DNA from: Rhodococcus ruber NBRC 15591
GTDB lineage: Bacteria > Actinomycetota > Actinomycetes > Mycobacteriales > Mycobacteriaceae
NCBI RefSeq assembly: GCF_001894945.1
Contig: NZ_BCXE01000007.1
Coordinates: 54,429 to 118,428, forward strand
Reading direction: 5' to 3'
DNA: 64,000 nucleotides
Part shown: piece by piece, positions 47,667-56,721 of the stretch
Numbering within the stretch: the stretch's first letter is position 1
Layout of the letters: each line of letters opens with the position of its first letter
Notes under the pieces: model-generated
Databases searched by the model: none
What the model saw: only the letters and a program-made list of their open reading frames with translations
What the model was told of the DNA's origin: nothing
Program-made: the position numbers and the translations under genes

Positions 47667-48905
47667 GTGCGAGTAGCTCTGCTGTCGTACCGCAGCAAGC
47701 CGCACTGCGGTGGTCAGGGCGTGTACGTTCGACATCTCAGCCGCGAACTCGCGGCACTCGGCCACGACGTCGAGGTGTTCTCCGGGCAGCCGTATCCCGA
47801 GCTCGACGACGGGGTCACCCTGGTGAAGGTCCCGAGCCTCGACCTCTATCGCGACGACGACCCGTTCCGCTTTCCGCACCCGCGGGAGATCCGCGACGCG
47901 ATCGACCTGCTCGAGCTGGGCACGATGTGGACGGCGGGGTTCCCGGAGCCGTTGACCTTCAGTCTGCGCGTGGCCCGGCTGCTGCGCGACCGGGCCGGGG
48001 AGTTCGACGTCGTGCACGACAACCAGTGCCTCGGCTACGGCTTGCTCCGGATCGCGGATGCGGGCCTGCCGCTCGTCGCGACCATCCACCATCCGATCAC
48101 CCGCGACCGGGAGCTGGACCTCGCGAGCGCCCCGACGCTGCGCCGCAGGATCACGTTGCGCCGATGGTACGGATTCCTGCGCATGCAGGCCCGGGTGGCG
48201 CGGCGCATCCCGACCCTGCTCACCGTCTCGAAATCCTCCGAGGACGACATCCGTACCGCGTTCGACATCCCCGACGGGCGCTTGCGCACGATCCCGCTGG
48301 GAGTGGACACCGAGATCTTCGCCCCGCCGTCGACCGAACGCGTGTCCGGCCGCATCGTGTGCGTGGCCAGCGCGGACGCACCGCTCAAGGGCGTCGCCAA
48401 TCTGCTCGAGGCGGTGGCGAAGCTCCGCACCGAGCGGCAGGTCGAGCTGGTGCTCGTCACCAAGCTCGCCGCGGGCGGCGTCACCGAGAAGCTGATCGAG
48501 CAGCTCGCCATCGGGGACTCGGTACGCACCGTCTCCGGGATCGACGACGGCGAGCTGGCCGGACTGCTCGGTTCGGCGCAGGTGGCCGCGGTCCCGTCAC
48601 TCTACGAGGGGTTCTCGCTGCCCGCGGTCGAGGCCATGGCCTGCGCCACGCCTCTCGTGGCGAGCCGCGCCGGCGCGATTCCCGAGGTGGTCGGCGATGC
48701 GGGCATCCTCGTGCCCCCGGGTGACAGCGAACAGCTGGCCGCGGCGCTGGCACGGGTTCTCGACGATCCCGCCGAACAGGCCCGGCTGGGGTCGGTGGCG
48801 CGGGCCCGGGTGCTCGAGCGATTCAGCTGGGCGGCCGTGGCCGCCCGGACCGCCCAGGCCTACCGGGATACCGTTGCGGCCCAGGCAGGAAGGACCGAAG
48901 TCTGA
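47667..48905 (+). CDS. Glycosyltransferase family 4 protein
   Basis: 412 residues from GTG 47667. It has a GT-B fold with an N-terminal acceptor-side GGQGVYVRHLSRELAALGHDVEVF and a C-terminal donor-side EX7E motif in VPSLYEGFSLPAVEAMACATPLVAS. It would transfer a sugar from a nucleotide donor to a glycan or lipid acceptor; neither is identifiable. The next gene, a methyltransferase, overlaps its stop by one base (TGATG), and a terpenoid-cyclase-fold protein follows. Confidence 0.9.
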   Translation: MRVALLSYRSKPHCGGQGVYVRHLSRELAALGHDVEVFSGQPYPELDDGVTLVKVPSLDLYRDDDPFRFPHPREIRDAIDLLELGTMWTAGFPEPLTFSLRVARLLRDRAGEFDVVHDNQCLGYGLLRIADAGLPLVATIHHPITRDRELDLASAPTLRRRITLRRWYGFLRMQARVARRIPTLLTVSKSSEDDIRTAFDIPDGRLRTIPLGVDTEIFAPPSTERVSGRIVCVASADAPLKGVANLLEAVAKLRTERQVELVLVTKLAAGGVTEKLIEQLAIGDSVRTVSGIDDGELAGLLGSAQVAAVPSLYEGFSLPAVEAMACATPLVASRAGAIPEVVGDAGILVPPGDSEQLAAALARVLDDPAEQARLGSVARARVLERFSWAAVAARTAQAYRDTVAAQAGRTEV

Positions 48906-49636
48906 TGCTGACAGTCGATTTCGACCGGCTGGGGGTCGAACCCGGTGACCGTGCCATCGACATCGGCGCGGGCGCCGGACGGCACTCGTTCGAGCTCTAC
49001 CGCCGGGGCGCCGACGTGGTGGCGTTCGACCGCAGCGCGGAGGACATGAAGGCCGTCGGCGACATGTTCGCGGCGATGGAACTCGAGGGCCAGGTACCCG
49101 AGGGAGCACTGGCCCGGGCCGAGGTGGGCGACGCCCTCGCCCTGCCCTACGACGACGAGACCTTCGACGTGGTGCTGATCTCCGAGGTGCTCGAGCACGT
49201 GCCCGAAGACGACCGCGCCATCGCCGAATTCGTGCGGGTGCTCAAACCCGGCGGCGTCGCGGCCGTCACCGTCCCGCGGTGGCTGCCGGAGCAGATCTGC
49301 TGGGCGCTGTCCGACGCGTATCACGAGGTCGAGGGCGGCCACGTGCGGATCTACAAGGCCGACGAACTGGCAGCGAAGCTGACGGCCGCAGGCCTGACGG
49401 TGCGCGGCCGGGACCACGCCCATGCCCTGCATTCGCCGTACTGGTGGCTCAAATGCGCCGTGGGCGTCGACAACGACGACAACCCCCTGACGAAGGCGTA
49501 TCACCGTCTCCTCGTATGGGACCTGATGCAGGGGCCGTGGCTGACGCGCACGGCGGAATCGTTGCTGAATCCGGTGCTCGGCAAGAGCGTCGTGTTCTAC
49601 CTCGAGAAGCCGACGGTTCCCGTTGTCGGCCGCTGA
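48905..49636 (+). CDS. Class I SAM-dependent methyltransferase
   Basis: 243 residues from ATG 48905. Motif I is DIGAGAGRHSFEL, and ISEVLEHVPEDDRAIAEFVRVLKPGGVAAVTVP is the typical UbiE/Methyltransf_11 post-II region. It lies between the glycosyltransferase and the toroid-fold protein with overlapping frames, so all three are likely made together. It probably methylates an intermediate of the same, unknown, product. Confidence 0.88.
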   Translation: MLTVDFDRLGVEPGDRAIDIGAGAGRHSFELYRRGADVVAFDRSAEDMKAVGDMFAAMELEGQVPEGALARAEVGDALALPYDDETFDVVLISEVLEHVPEDDRAIAEFVRVLKPGGVAAVTVPRWLPEQICWALSDAYHEVEGGHVRIYKADELAAKLTAAGLTVRGRDHAHALHSPYWWLKCAVGVDNDDNPLTKAYHRLLVWDLMQGPWLTRTAESLLNPVLGKSVVFYLEKPTVPVVGR

Positions 49637-50723
49637 CTTCCGCCCCGGCGGGGCACGGCACGCGGTTCCGGCCGTGCCGGGAGTGCTGTCCGAGGATCAG
49701 TGCCTGCGAACCGCCCGCGCGATCGCCGACATGCAGGAGTCCTCCGGAGCGATCCCGTGGTTCCCCGGCGGTCACACCGACCCGTGGGACCACATCGAGT
49801 CCGCGATGGCGCTCACCGCCGCGGGGTTGTTCGAGGAGGCCGAGGCGGCCTTCGACTGGTCCCGTCGGACCCAGCGGCCGGACGGCTCGTGGCCCATGCA
49901 GTTCCGCGGGGACGCCGTCGAGAACCACGACGCCGACTCGAACTTCACCGCGTACATCGCGGTGGGGGTGTGGCACCACTACCTCGTCACGGGCGACACC
50001 GACCATGTGGTGCGCTTGTGGCCGACGGTGCGGGCGGCCCTCGACCATGTGCTCGAGCTGCAGGCACCCGGAGGCGAGATCTACTGGGCTCGAGGCGAAC
50101 ACGGCACGGCCGACGAGGCTCTGCTGACGGGGTGTTCGAGCATCCACCACAGTCTGCAGTGCGGGCTGCGCCTGTCGGAGGTGGTCGGCGACCCCCATCC
50201 GGACTGGGAGGTCGCGTGGTACCGGCTCGGCCACGTGCTGCGACGGCATCCGGAGGCATTCACCCCCAAGCCGGAGTACTCGATGGACTGGTACTACCCG
50301 ATCCTCGGCGGGGCGGTGCGCGGTGCGCCGGCCCGGCAACGGATCCGGGAGCGCTGGGACGATTTCGTGGTCGGCGACATCGGCATCCGCTGCGTCGACC
50401 ACCGGCCGTGGGTGACGGGTGCCGAGACGTGCGAGCTCGTCCTCGCCCTGGACGCGATCGGTGAGGCCACGACGGCCCGGATCCTGCTGGCCGCCATGCA
50501 GCATCTTCGCGACCCGGACGGGTCCTACTGGACCGGAATGGTGTTCACGGACGGAAAGCGCTGGCCCGTGGAGAAGAGCTCCTGGACCAGCGCTGCGGTC
50601 ATCCTCGCCGCCGACGCGCTCTCGCGCAGCACCGCCGGCAACGGAGTGTTCCGCGACGCCACCGCACCCGCCGGATGGGTCGCCGCCGAGAGCTGTCACG
50701 AGGACTGCCGGGTGACGGTCTGA
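49623..50723 (+). CDS. Prenyltransferase/squalene-cyclase-like (alpha/alpha)6 toroid protein
   Basis: 366 residues from TTG 49623, a weak start overlapping the methyltransferase by 14 bases; GTG 49674 is an alternative. Repeated helical segments with Trp/Asp/Gly turns (WDHIESAMALTAAGLFEEAEAAFDWSRRTQRPDGSWPMQF; RDPDGSYWTGMVF) resemble the QW-type repeats of terpenoid cyclase/prenyltransferase toroids. The DXDD acid of squalene-hopene cyclases is not seen, so binding or non-cyclase catalysis is possible. Product unknown. Confidence 0.65.
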   Translation: MSAADFRPGGARHAVPAVPGVLSEDQCLRTARAIADMQESSGAIPWFPGGHTDPWDHIESAMALTAAGLFEEAEAAFDWSRRTQRPDGSWPMQFRGDAVENHDADSNFTAYIAVGVWHHYLVTGDTDHVVRLWPTVRAALDHVLELQAPGGEIYWARGEHGTADEALLTGCSSIHHSLQCGLRLSEVVGDPHPDWEVAWYRLGHVLRRHPEAFTPKPEYSMDWYYPILGGAVRGAPARQRIRERWDDFVVGDIGIRCVDHRPWVTGAETCELVLALDAIGEATTARILLAAMQHLRDPDGSYWTGMVFTDGKRWPVEKSSWTSAAVILAADALSRSTAGNGVFRDATAPAGWVAAESCHEDCRVTV

Positions 50724-50727
50724 GCCG

Positions 50728-51498
<771 letters not shown>

Positions 51499-52269
51499 TC
51501 AGGCGCCGTAGCCGCCGTCGACGTCGAGGATCTGCCCGGACACGAAGTCCGCCCGGTCCGAGGCGAGGAAGGCGACGGCCTCGGCGACGTCGTGGGCGTC
51601 GCCGAAGCGTCGCAGGGGAATGTTGTTGCGCGCGACGGACAGTGCGCGCTCGTCGAGTTCGCCGGACCCGATCAGCCGGGCGGCGGTGCCGTTGGTGAGC
51701 ATGCCCGGCCCCACCGCGTTGACCCGCACCCCGAATCGCCCTTCCTCGGCCGCCAGCGCCCGCACGAGGGCTTCGATCGCACCCTTCGGTCCGGCCGACA
51801 GGCCGTCCCGGACCGGGAACCGGCGGGTCGCCGCCGTCGTCACCGCGACGATGTTGCCCCGCGACTCCCGCAGCCGGGGCAGTACCGGGTGGACGAGATT
51901 GAAGAACGCGCCCGCGTCGCCCACGAGCTGGTCGCGGAACTGCGCGGGCGTCACCCGGCTCAGGTGCACCATCGGCACGTGCGGTCCCGCCGCGTGGACG
52001 AGTGTGTGCAGTGCACCGAACGTCGCGACGGCTGCGTCCACGACCCCGGCGGCCGCGGCACTGTCGCTCAGCTCCGCCTGCAGCGGCAGCGCCTTCGCCC
52101 CGAGTGTGCGCAGTTCCGCCGCCAGTGCGGCGGCGGCCCCGTCGTTGCGGCGGAACGTGAAGGCGACGTCGCTGCCGCGCTCGGCCAGCATCCGGCACAC
52201 CGCCCGGCCGATCCCGCCGGTGCCGCCGGCCACGAGGGCCGCGCCCGGGCGGTCCGCGAAGTCCTGCAC
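51499..52269 (-). CDS. Short-chain dehydrogenase/reductase-like protein lacking the catalytic Tyr
   Basis: 256 residues from ATG 52269. A Rossmann start (ALVAGGTGGIGRAV), VHAAGP in place of NNAG, and the C-terminal NAVGPGM and SGQILDVDGGYGA are classical SDR. At the active site, however, the YxxxK motif reads SAGPK: the Lys (162) is present but Ser158 occupies the Tyr position. It may be a non-catalytic or altered family member. It follows the CMD protein gene by 65 bases and could be the tail of the ALDH operon. Confidence 0.8.
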   Translation of the reverse strand: MQDFADRPGAALVAGGTGGIGRAVCRMLAERGSDVAFTFRRNDGAAAALAAELRTLGAKALPLQAELSDSAAAAGVVDAAVATFGALHTLVHAAGPHVPMVHLSRVTPAQFRDQLVGDAGAFFNLVHPVLPRLRESRGNIVAVTTAATRRFPVRDGLSAGPKGAIEALVRALAAEEGRFGVRVNAVGPGMLTNGTAARLIGSGELDERALSVARNNIPLRRFGDAHDVAEAVAFLASDRADFVSGQILDVDGGYGA

Positions 52270-52334
52270 TGCTCACTCCTTCGGTTCTCGCGCCGCGGGG
52301 CCCCGAGCGGGCTCGGGGAACTCCCTCGGTGGGC

Positions 52335-52694
52335 TCACGTCTTGCGGCGCCGGGCGAGCACGCCGCCGATCATCGAGTCGAGTTCGGTGCCGAGCGGCCA
52401 TCCGACATAGTGGCACAGGAACAGGGCGATCTCCTTCAGTTGCGGTTCGTCGAGTTCCTCGTTGTGGAGTGCGGCCCCGACCTGGATCTCGGCCACGTCG
52501 ATCAGCCCCTGTGCGGTGAGCGCGCCGAGCAACAGCAGCCGCCGGTCGCGGATGCTCAGCCCGGGCCGGGACCAGATGTCGGCGAAGAGGTGGTCTGCGG
52601 TGACGGCGAAATGGTCGCCGGGCCCGTCCTGCATCTCCCAGCCGTACACCTGCGACATCATGTCCAGGCCGCGGCGGCGGCGGTCGTCGGTCAT
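52335..52694 (-). CDS. Carboxymuconolactone decarboxylase family protein
   Basis: 119 residues from ATG 52694, overlapping the upstream dehydrogenase stop by 4 bases. It is helical, with DRRLLLLGALTAQGLIDVAEIQVGAALHN-type CMD core. It lacks the CxxC of AhpD-type peroxidases, so a decarboxylase/hydrolase or structural role is more likely. The position equals Rv0771 in the M. tuberculosis CYP51 locus, from memory. It is the fourth gene of the ALDH operon. Confidence 0.82.
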   Translation of the reverse strand: MTDDRRRRGLDMMSQVYGWEMQDGPGDHFAVTADHLFADIWSRPGLSIRDRRLLLLGALTAQGLIDVAEIQVGAALHNEELDEPQLKEIALFLCHYVGWPLGTELDSMIGGVLARRRKT

Positions 52695-53557
52695 GCGGGC
52701 TCCTCCTGTCGTGCGTTCTCTCCCCGGCCCACCCCGAGACCCGGACCGAGGTCGCCGAGCGCGCGCGCCGCGAGGGGCAGGTCGACGCCGAGCCGAGCGC
52801 CGAGACCGAGGGCCAGCGACAGGTCCTTCTCGCCCAGCGCACGCACGTGGTCGAGGATCGGGAACCAGAAGTCGTCCGGTGGGATCGGTGCGGTGGTGTC
52901 CCGGAGCATGATCGCCCCGGCGCCCCCGCTGATCGCGTCGGTGTGGCGGACCACCTTCCCGAGCGCGGTGATGTCCAGCCCGGCCGCCTCGGCGAGCCGC
53001 TGCGCCTCCGCGGCAGCGGTGAACGACACGAAGTGCAGCAGATTCCGGGCCAGCTTCATCCGGGTGCCCGCGCCGACCGGACCGGCGTGCACGACGAGGT
53101 CGGAGAACCACGAGAACGGTTCGCGCACAATGTCGAACGCCGCGTCGGAGGCGCCGACCATCACCGCGAGCCGGCCCTGCTCGGCGCCGGGGGCCCCGCC
53201 GCTGACGGGAGCATCGACGAGCTCGAGCCCGCGCTCGGCGCATGCGGCGGCGAGTTCCACGGCGGTGGTGTCGGCGACGGTCGAGTGGACCGCGATGACC
53301 GTGCCGGGCCGCGCGCCGCCGAGCAGTCCCGCGACGACTGTGCGGACCTGGGCGTCGTCGACGACGGTGACGCACACGACGTCGCATTCGCGCGCGAGGC
53401 CGGCGGGGTCGTCGGCGGCTCGCGCGCCGGCCGCGGTGAACGGCGCGACGGCGTCGGGTCGGGTGTCGAGCACGGTGAGCCTGCCCGGCCGGTCCAGCAG
53501 TCGCTTCGCCATCGGGGCCCCCATGTTGCCGAGGCCGATGCAGCCGAGCCGGGTCAC
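52691..53557 (-). CDS. NAD(P)-dependent oxidoreductase, beta-hydroxyacid dehydrogenase family
   Basis: 288 residues from GTG 53557, overlapping the SDR stop (GTGA). It starts with the Rossmann GCIGLGNMGAPMAKRLL and continues with VDAPVSGGAPGAEQGRLAVMVG (substrate-binding loop) and GTRMKLARNLL with the catalytic Lys. Such enzymes oxidise 3-hydroxyisobutyrate-like or related hydroxyacids. It corresponds to Rv0770. In this operon it could act after the aldehyde dehydrogenase and SDR on a side-chain-derived hydroxyacid; this is inference. Confidence 0.87.
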   Translation of the reverse strand: MTRLGCIGLGNMGAPMAKRLLDRPGRLTVLDTRPDAVAPFTAAGARAADDPAGLARECDVVCVTVVDDAQVRTVVAGLLGGARPGTVIAVHSTVADTTAVELAAACAERGLELVDAPVSGGAPGAEQGRLAVMVGASDAAFDIVREPFSWFSDLVVHAGPVGAGTRMKLARNLLHFVSFTAAAEAQRLAEAAGLDITALGKVVRHTDAISGGAGAIMLRDTTAPIPPDDFWFPILDHVRALGEKDLSLALGLGARLGVDLPLAARALGDLGPGLGVGRGENARQEEPA

Positions 53558-54315
53558 GAGCGGATCACCTGGCCGCCGTCGACGTTGAAGATCTGCCCGG
53601 TGATCCAGTCCGCCTCGTCGGAGAGCAGGAACAGGCACATGCCCACCAGATCCCCGGGGGTGCCCATCCGTTTCAGCGGCAGTCTGGAAACTATGTCCGC
53701 CACCATGTTTTCCGGTGTGACGGTGCGGGTGGCCTCGGTGTCGATCGGGCCCGGGGCGATCGCGTTGATGCGGATGTTCGAGCCGCCGAGTTCGGTGGCC
53801 AGCTGCTGGGTGAGTCCGTTGACGCCGACCTTGGCCAGGCCGTAGAAGCCGGAGTACACCCATGCGGCGGTCGACGACTGGTTGACGAGCGAGCCGCCGT
53901 TCGCCGTCATGTGCGGCCACACCGCGCGGGTGACGTTCAGCGCGCCGTCCATGTTCACGCTCATGAATTTCCTGTAGTAGTCCCACGGAACCGTCAGCAG
54001 CAGATCGAGTTTCATGCCACCGTAGATCGCGGCGTTGTTGACGACGTGGTCGATGCCGCCGAACGTCTCGACCGTGAATGCCGCGAGTTCGCCGGCCGAA
54101 CCGGGATCGGACACGTCGACGGTCTTGAAGACGGCGGTCCCGCCGTCGGCGACGATCTGCTCGGCCACGTGCCCGCCGCGCTCGGTGTCGATGTCCGCCA
54201 CGACGACCGAGGCGCCCTCGGCGGCAAGGGCCTTGGCGTACGCCTCGCCGATGCCCTGGGCCGACCCGGTGACGATGGCGGTACGGTCGGCGAAACGCGT
54301 TGTGCTGCGGATCAT
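53554..54315 (-). CDS. SDR family oxidoreductase
   Basis: 253 residues from ATG 54315. Complete SDR machinery: TGSAQGIG cofactor motif, NNAAIYGG, catalytic Ser in NQSSTAAWV and YGLAK (Tyr and Lys), with NAIAPGPIDTEA and GQIFNVDGGQ at the end. It follows the aldehyde dehydrogenase by 5 bases and is coupled to the next dehydrogenase. It corresponds to Rv0769. An alcohol/ketone interconversion is likely; substrate unknown. Confidence 0.92.
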   Translation of the reverse strand: MIRSTTRFADRTAIVTGSAQGIGEAYAKALAAEGASVVVADIDTERGGHVAEQIVADGGTAVFKTVDVSDPGSAGELAAFTVETFGGIDHVVNNAAIYGGMKLDLLLTVPWDYYRKFMSVNMDGALNVTRAVWPHMTANGGSLVNQSSTAAWVYSGFYGLAKVGVNGLTQQLATELGGSNIRINAIAPGPIDTEATRTVTPENMVADIVSRLPLKRMGTPGDLVGMCLFLLSDEADWITGQIFNVDGGQVIRS

Positions 54316-54320
54316 GTTCG

Positions 54321-55802
54321 TCAGCCTCTCTGCTTCGCCGCGGGTTCGGCGACGAGTTTGGTCTCCAGGTACTCCTCGAAGCCGGCCACACCCATCTCGC
54401 GGCCGATCCCGGACTGCTTGTAGCCACCGAAGGGAGCGTCGGCGGCGTACCAGATCCCGCCGTTGACGCTCAGGGTGCCGGTGCGGACCCCCTCGACGAC
54501 CCGGCGGATCCGGTCCTCGTCGGTACCCCAGACGGCTCCGGACAGGCCGTAGGGGGAGTCGTTCGCGATGCGGATCGCCTCGTCGTCGCCGTCGTAGGGG
54601 AGGATCACGAGGACCGGCCCGAAGATCTCCTCCCGGGCGACCCGCGCGTCGTTGCCGACCCCGGCGATCAGTGTCGGTTCGACGAAGAAGCCGCGCTCGT
54701 GCTCGGCGGGGCGGCCACCGCCGACGACGATCGTCCCGCCCTCCTCGACGGCGAGCCGCAGATAGCCCTCGACCCGGGCGCGCTGGCGCTCGGAGATCAG
54801 CGGACCGCATACCGTGCCGGGGTCGTCCGGGTCGCCGGGCCGGATGCCGCGCAGCGCGTCGGCGGTGACGCGGACCGCCTCCTCGTAGCGGCCGCGGGGG
54901 ACGAGCAGGCGGGTCGTGATGGCGCACCCCTGCCCGGCGTGGGTGCACACGGTGAAGGCGGCCATCGAGCAGGCGGCGCCGAGATCGGCGTCGTCGAGCA
55001 CGATGAACGCCGACTTGCCGCCGAGTTCGAGGAACACCTTCTTCACGGTGTCCGAGGCGGCGCGCATCACCGACCGTCCGGTGGGGGTGGATCCGGTGAA
55101 CGACACGAGATCCACCCGCGGGTCGGTCGCGAGCAGGGCGCCGAGGGCATGGTCGCTCGAGGTCACGATGTTCACCACGCCCGGCGGGATGTCGGTCTCC
55201 TCGGCGAGGATCCGGCCCACGACCGCGGCGCACCACGGCGTGTCGGGCGCGGGCTTGAGCACCATCGCATTGCCGGCGGCGAGCGCGGGGCCCAGCTTGG
55301 CGAAGTTGATCTGGTGCGGGAAGTTCCACGGGGTGATCGCCCCGACGACACCGACCGCCTCGCGGAGCACGTAGCGGTGGGTGGGGATGCCCATCGGCGC
55401 GGCGTTGCCGAGATCCTGGCGCCACGCGTAGTTCTCGGCCAGATCGGCGAAGTACCCGAGGTCGCCGACGGGGCCCTCGAGATGGGCTCCGGTGGTGAGG
55501 AATCGGGGGGCGCCGGCCTCGGCGATGGTGATCGCCCGCAGTTCCTCGAGGTGACCGCGCAGCGCATCGCGGAGCTGACGCAGGCAGCGGGCCCGGAAGG
55601 AATGGTCGCGGGACCAGCCGGTGGTGTCGAAGGCGCGACGGGCCGCCTCGATCGCGGCGTCCGTGTCGGCGGCGGTGCCGTCGGCGGCGGTGCCGAGCAC
55701 TTCCTCCGTCGCCGGGTTCACGACCTCGAACGTGCCTCCCGAACCGGGAACGAGTTTGCCGTCGATGAGCAGTGCCGAGCTGCCGGTCGGAATCAGGGAC
55801 AT
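54321..55802 (-). CDS. NAD(P)-dependent aldehyde dehydrogenase
   Basis: 493 residues from ATG 55802. Catalytic residues are seen in LELGGKSAF (general-base Glu) and HAGQGCAITTR (nucleophile Cys), with PWNFPHQINFAKLGPALAAGN and EEIFGPVL. It heads a minus-strand operon ALDH-SDR-dehydrogenase-CMD whose promoter overlaps an operator shared with the CYP51 arm. It corresponds to Rv0768 (aldA). It would oxidise an aldehyde, perhaps one released by P450 action in the same locus. Confidence 0.93.
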   Translation of the reverse strand: MSLIPTGSSALLIDGKLVPGSGGTFEVVNPATEEVLGTAADGTAADTDAAIEAARRAFDTTGWSRDHSFRARCLRQLRDALRGHLEELRAITIAEAGAPRFLTTGAHLEGPVGDLGYFADLAENYAWRQDLGNAAPMGIPTHRYVLREAVGVVGAITPWNFPHQINFAKLGPALAAGNAMVLKPAPDTPWCAAVVGRILAEETDIPPGVVNIVTSSDHALGALLATDPRVDLVSFTGSTPTGRSVMRAASDTVKKVFLELGGKSAFIVLDDADLGAACSMAAFTVCTHAGQGCAITTRLLVPRGRYEEAVRVTADALRGIRPGDPDDPGTVCGPLISERQRARVEGYLRLAVEEGGTIVVGGGRPAEHERGFFVEPTLIAGVGNDARVAREEIFGPVLVILPYDGDDEAIRIANDSPYGLSGAVWGTDEDRIRRVVEGVRTGTLSVNGGIWYAADAPFGGYKQSGIGREMGVAGFEEYLETKLVAEPAAKQRG

Positions 55803-55897
55803 CGGTGCTTCCGTTCGTCGGGGCGGCGTGGCGGGCGGTATCGGAACGGGTCCGGCGGGGCGTCGAGTGCCGGGCGGCACGATGTGAGGCCCCTCAT

Positions 55898-55945
55898 TTT
55901 CTGGACAGCTGTCTGGACTATAGTTCGGCCAGGGAGGTGGCGCAA
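55898..55945 (-). promoter_or_regulatory. Promoter and 21-bp operator of the ALDH operon
   Basis: On the minus strand TTGCGC (55945-55940), a 17-base spacer and TATAGT (55922-55917) form a promoter. The operator GTCCAGACA-GC-TGTCCAGAAA (55918-55898) overlaps the last two bases of the -10 and covers the likely transcription start. The same operator, differing only in the central two bases, sits at 57990-58010 in the same register. Confidence 0.8.
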
Positions 55946-56041
55946 TGCCGCCGGACCGGCCGCGCGGCGGCAGGGACGCGCCGGCACGGGCACTCGGGAC
56001 GGCCGGCAGTGTTTTCCTCCGGCGACGGCGTGGGGCCGGAC

Positions 56042-56635
56042 TCAGGATCGCGCGGAGGCCGCGCGAGCGGCGGCCAGGGCGCCCGCGACCACGTTCTCGT
56101 AGATGCGGTCGAGGTCGAGCTCGTCGCCGAGGAAGCCGCTGCGCACGATCACGGCGAACCCGTGCATCGCGGTGAACAGGCTCACCGCGGCCTCGAGCGT
56201 GTCCTCCTCCGGCACCCCGCACGAGGCGAGCATCGAGCGGAGGGCCGAATTCGCGTCGAGGGCCGCCGCGAGCAGGGCGCTGCGGTCGCCCGGCGCCACC
56301 GTCAGCGCCTGGTAGCGGTGCGGATGCTCGGCGGCCCACGCCCGGTGCGCATCGATGAGAGCGCGCAGGCCTTCGGGCCCGCTGCGGCCCATTGCCACCC
56401 CGCGGAGCCGGGCGCCGAGCTCGGTCATCGTCCGCACCTGGATCTCACCGCGGACGTCGTCGAGTCCGCGGACGTGGTTGTAGAGCGAGGCGGTGACGAT
56501 GCCGAGACGGCCGGCGAGGGTGCTCATCGTCAGCTGCTCCCAGCCGGACTCGTCCACCACCGCCGAGGCCGCGTCGATCACCTTCTCGCGGCTGAGATTC
56601 CGACGGCGTATCGGCCTGTGCTCTCCGGTCCCCAT
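56042..56635 (-). CDS. TetR/AcrR family regulator (WHG-domain type)
   Basis: 197 residues from ATG 56635. The DNA-binding domain SREKVIDAASAVVDESGWEQLTMSTLAGRLGIVTASLYNHVRGLDDVR is followed by an all-helical ligand domain of the TetR_C_33 (WHG) kind (ALIDAHRAWAAEHPHRYQAL). It is divergent from a P450 gene with 86 bases between, the classic layout for a local repressor. The pair is absent, as I recall, from the M. tuberculosis CYP51 locus and seems inserted between its two arms. Confidence 0.85.
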   Translation of the reverse strand: MGTGEHRPIRRRNLSREKVIDAASAVVDESGWEQLTMSTLAGRLGIVTASLYNHVRGLDDVRGEIQVRTMTELGARLRGVAMGRSGPEGLRALIDAHRAWAAEHPHRYQALTVAPGDRSALLAAALDANSALRSMLASCGVPEEDTLEAAVSLFTAMHGFAVIVRSGFLGDELDLDRIYENVVAGALAAARAASARS

Positions 56636-56664
56636 GCAGCCATCCTACGGATCTTCCATTTCAA

Positions 56665-56700
56665 ACGAATGTGTGTAGCTTGTAAACGACGGTCATTCGT
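56665..56700. promoter_or_regulatory. Inverted repeat in the divergent TetR/P450 promoter region
   Basis: ACGAATG (56665-56671) and CATTCGT (56694-56700) are perfect 7-bp arms 22 bases apart, between the two divergent starts. AAACGA also repeats in direct orientation. Candidate operator of the adjacent TetR; unlike the 21-bp operator at 55898/57990. Confidence 0.45.
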
Positions 56701-56721
56701 ATACACGCGCGAGGTGGTCCC

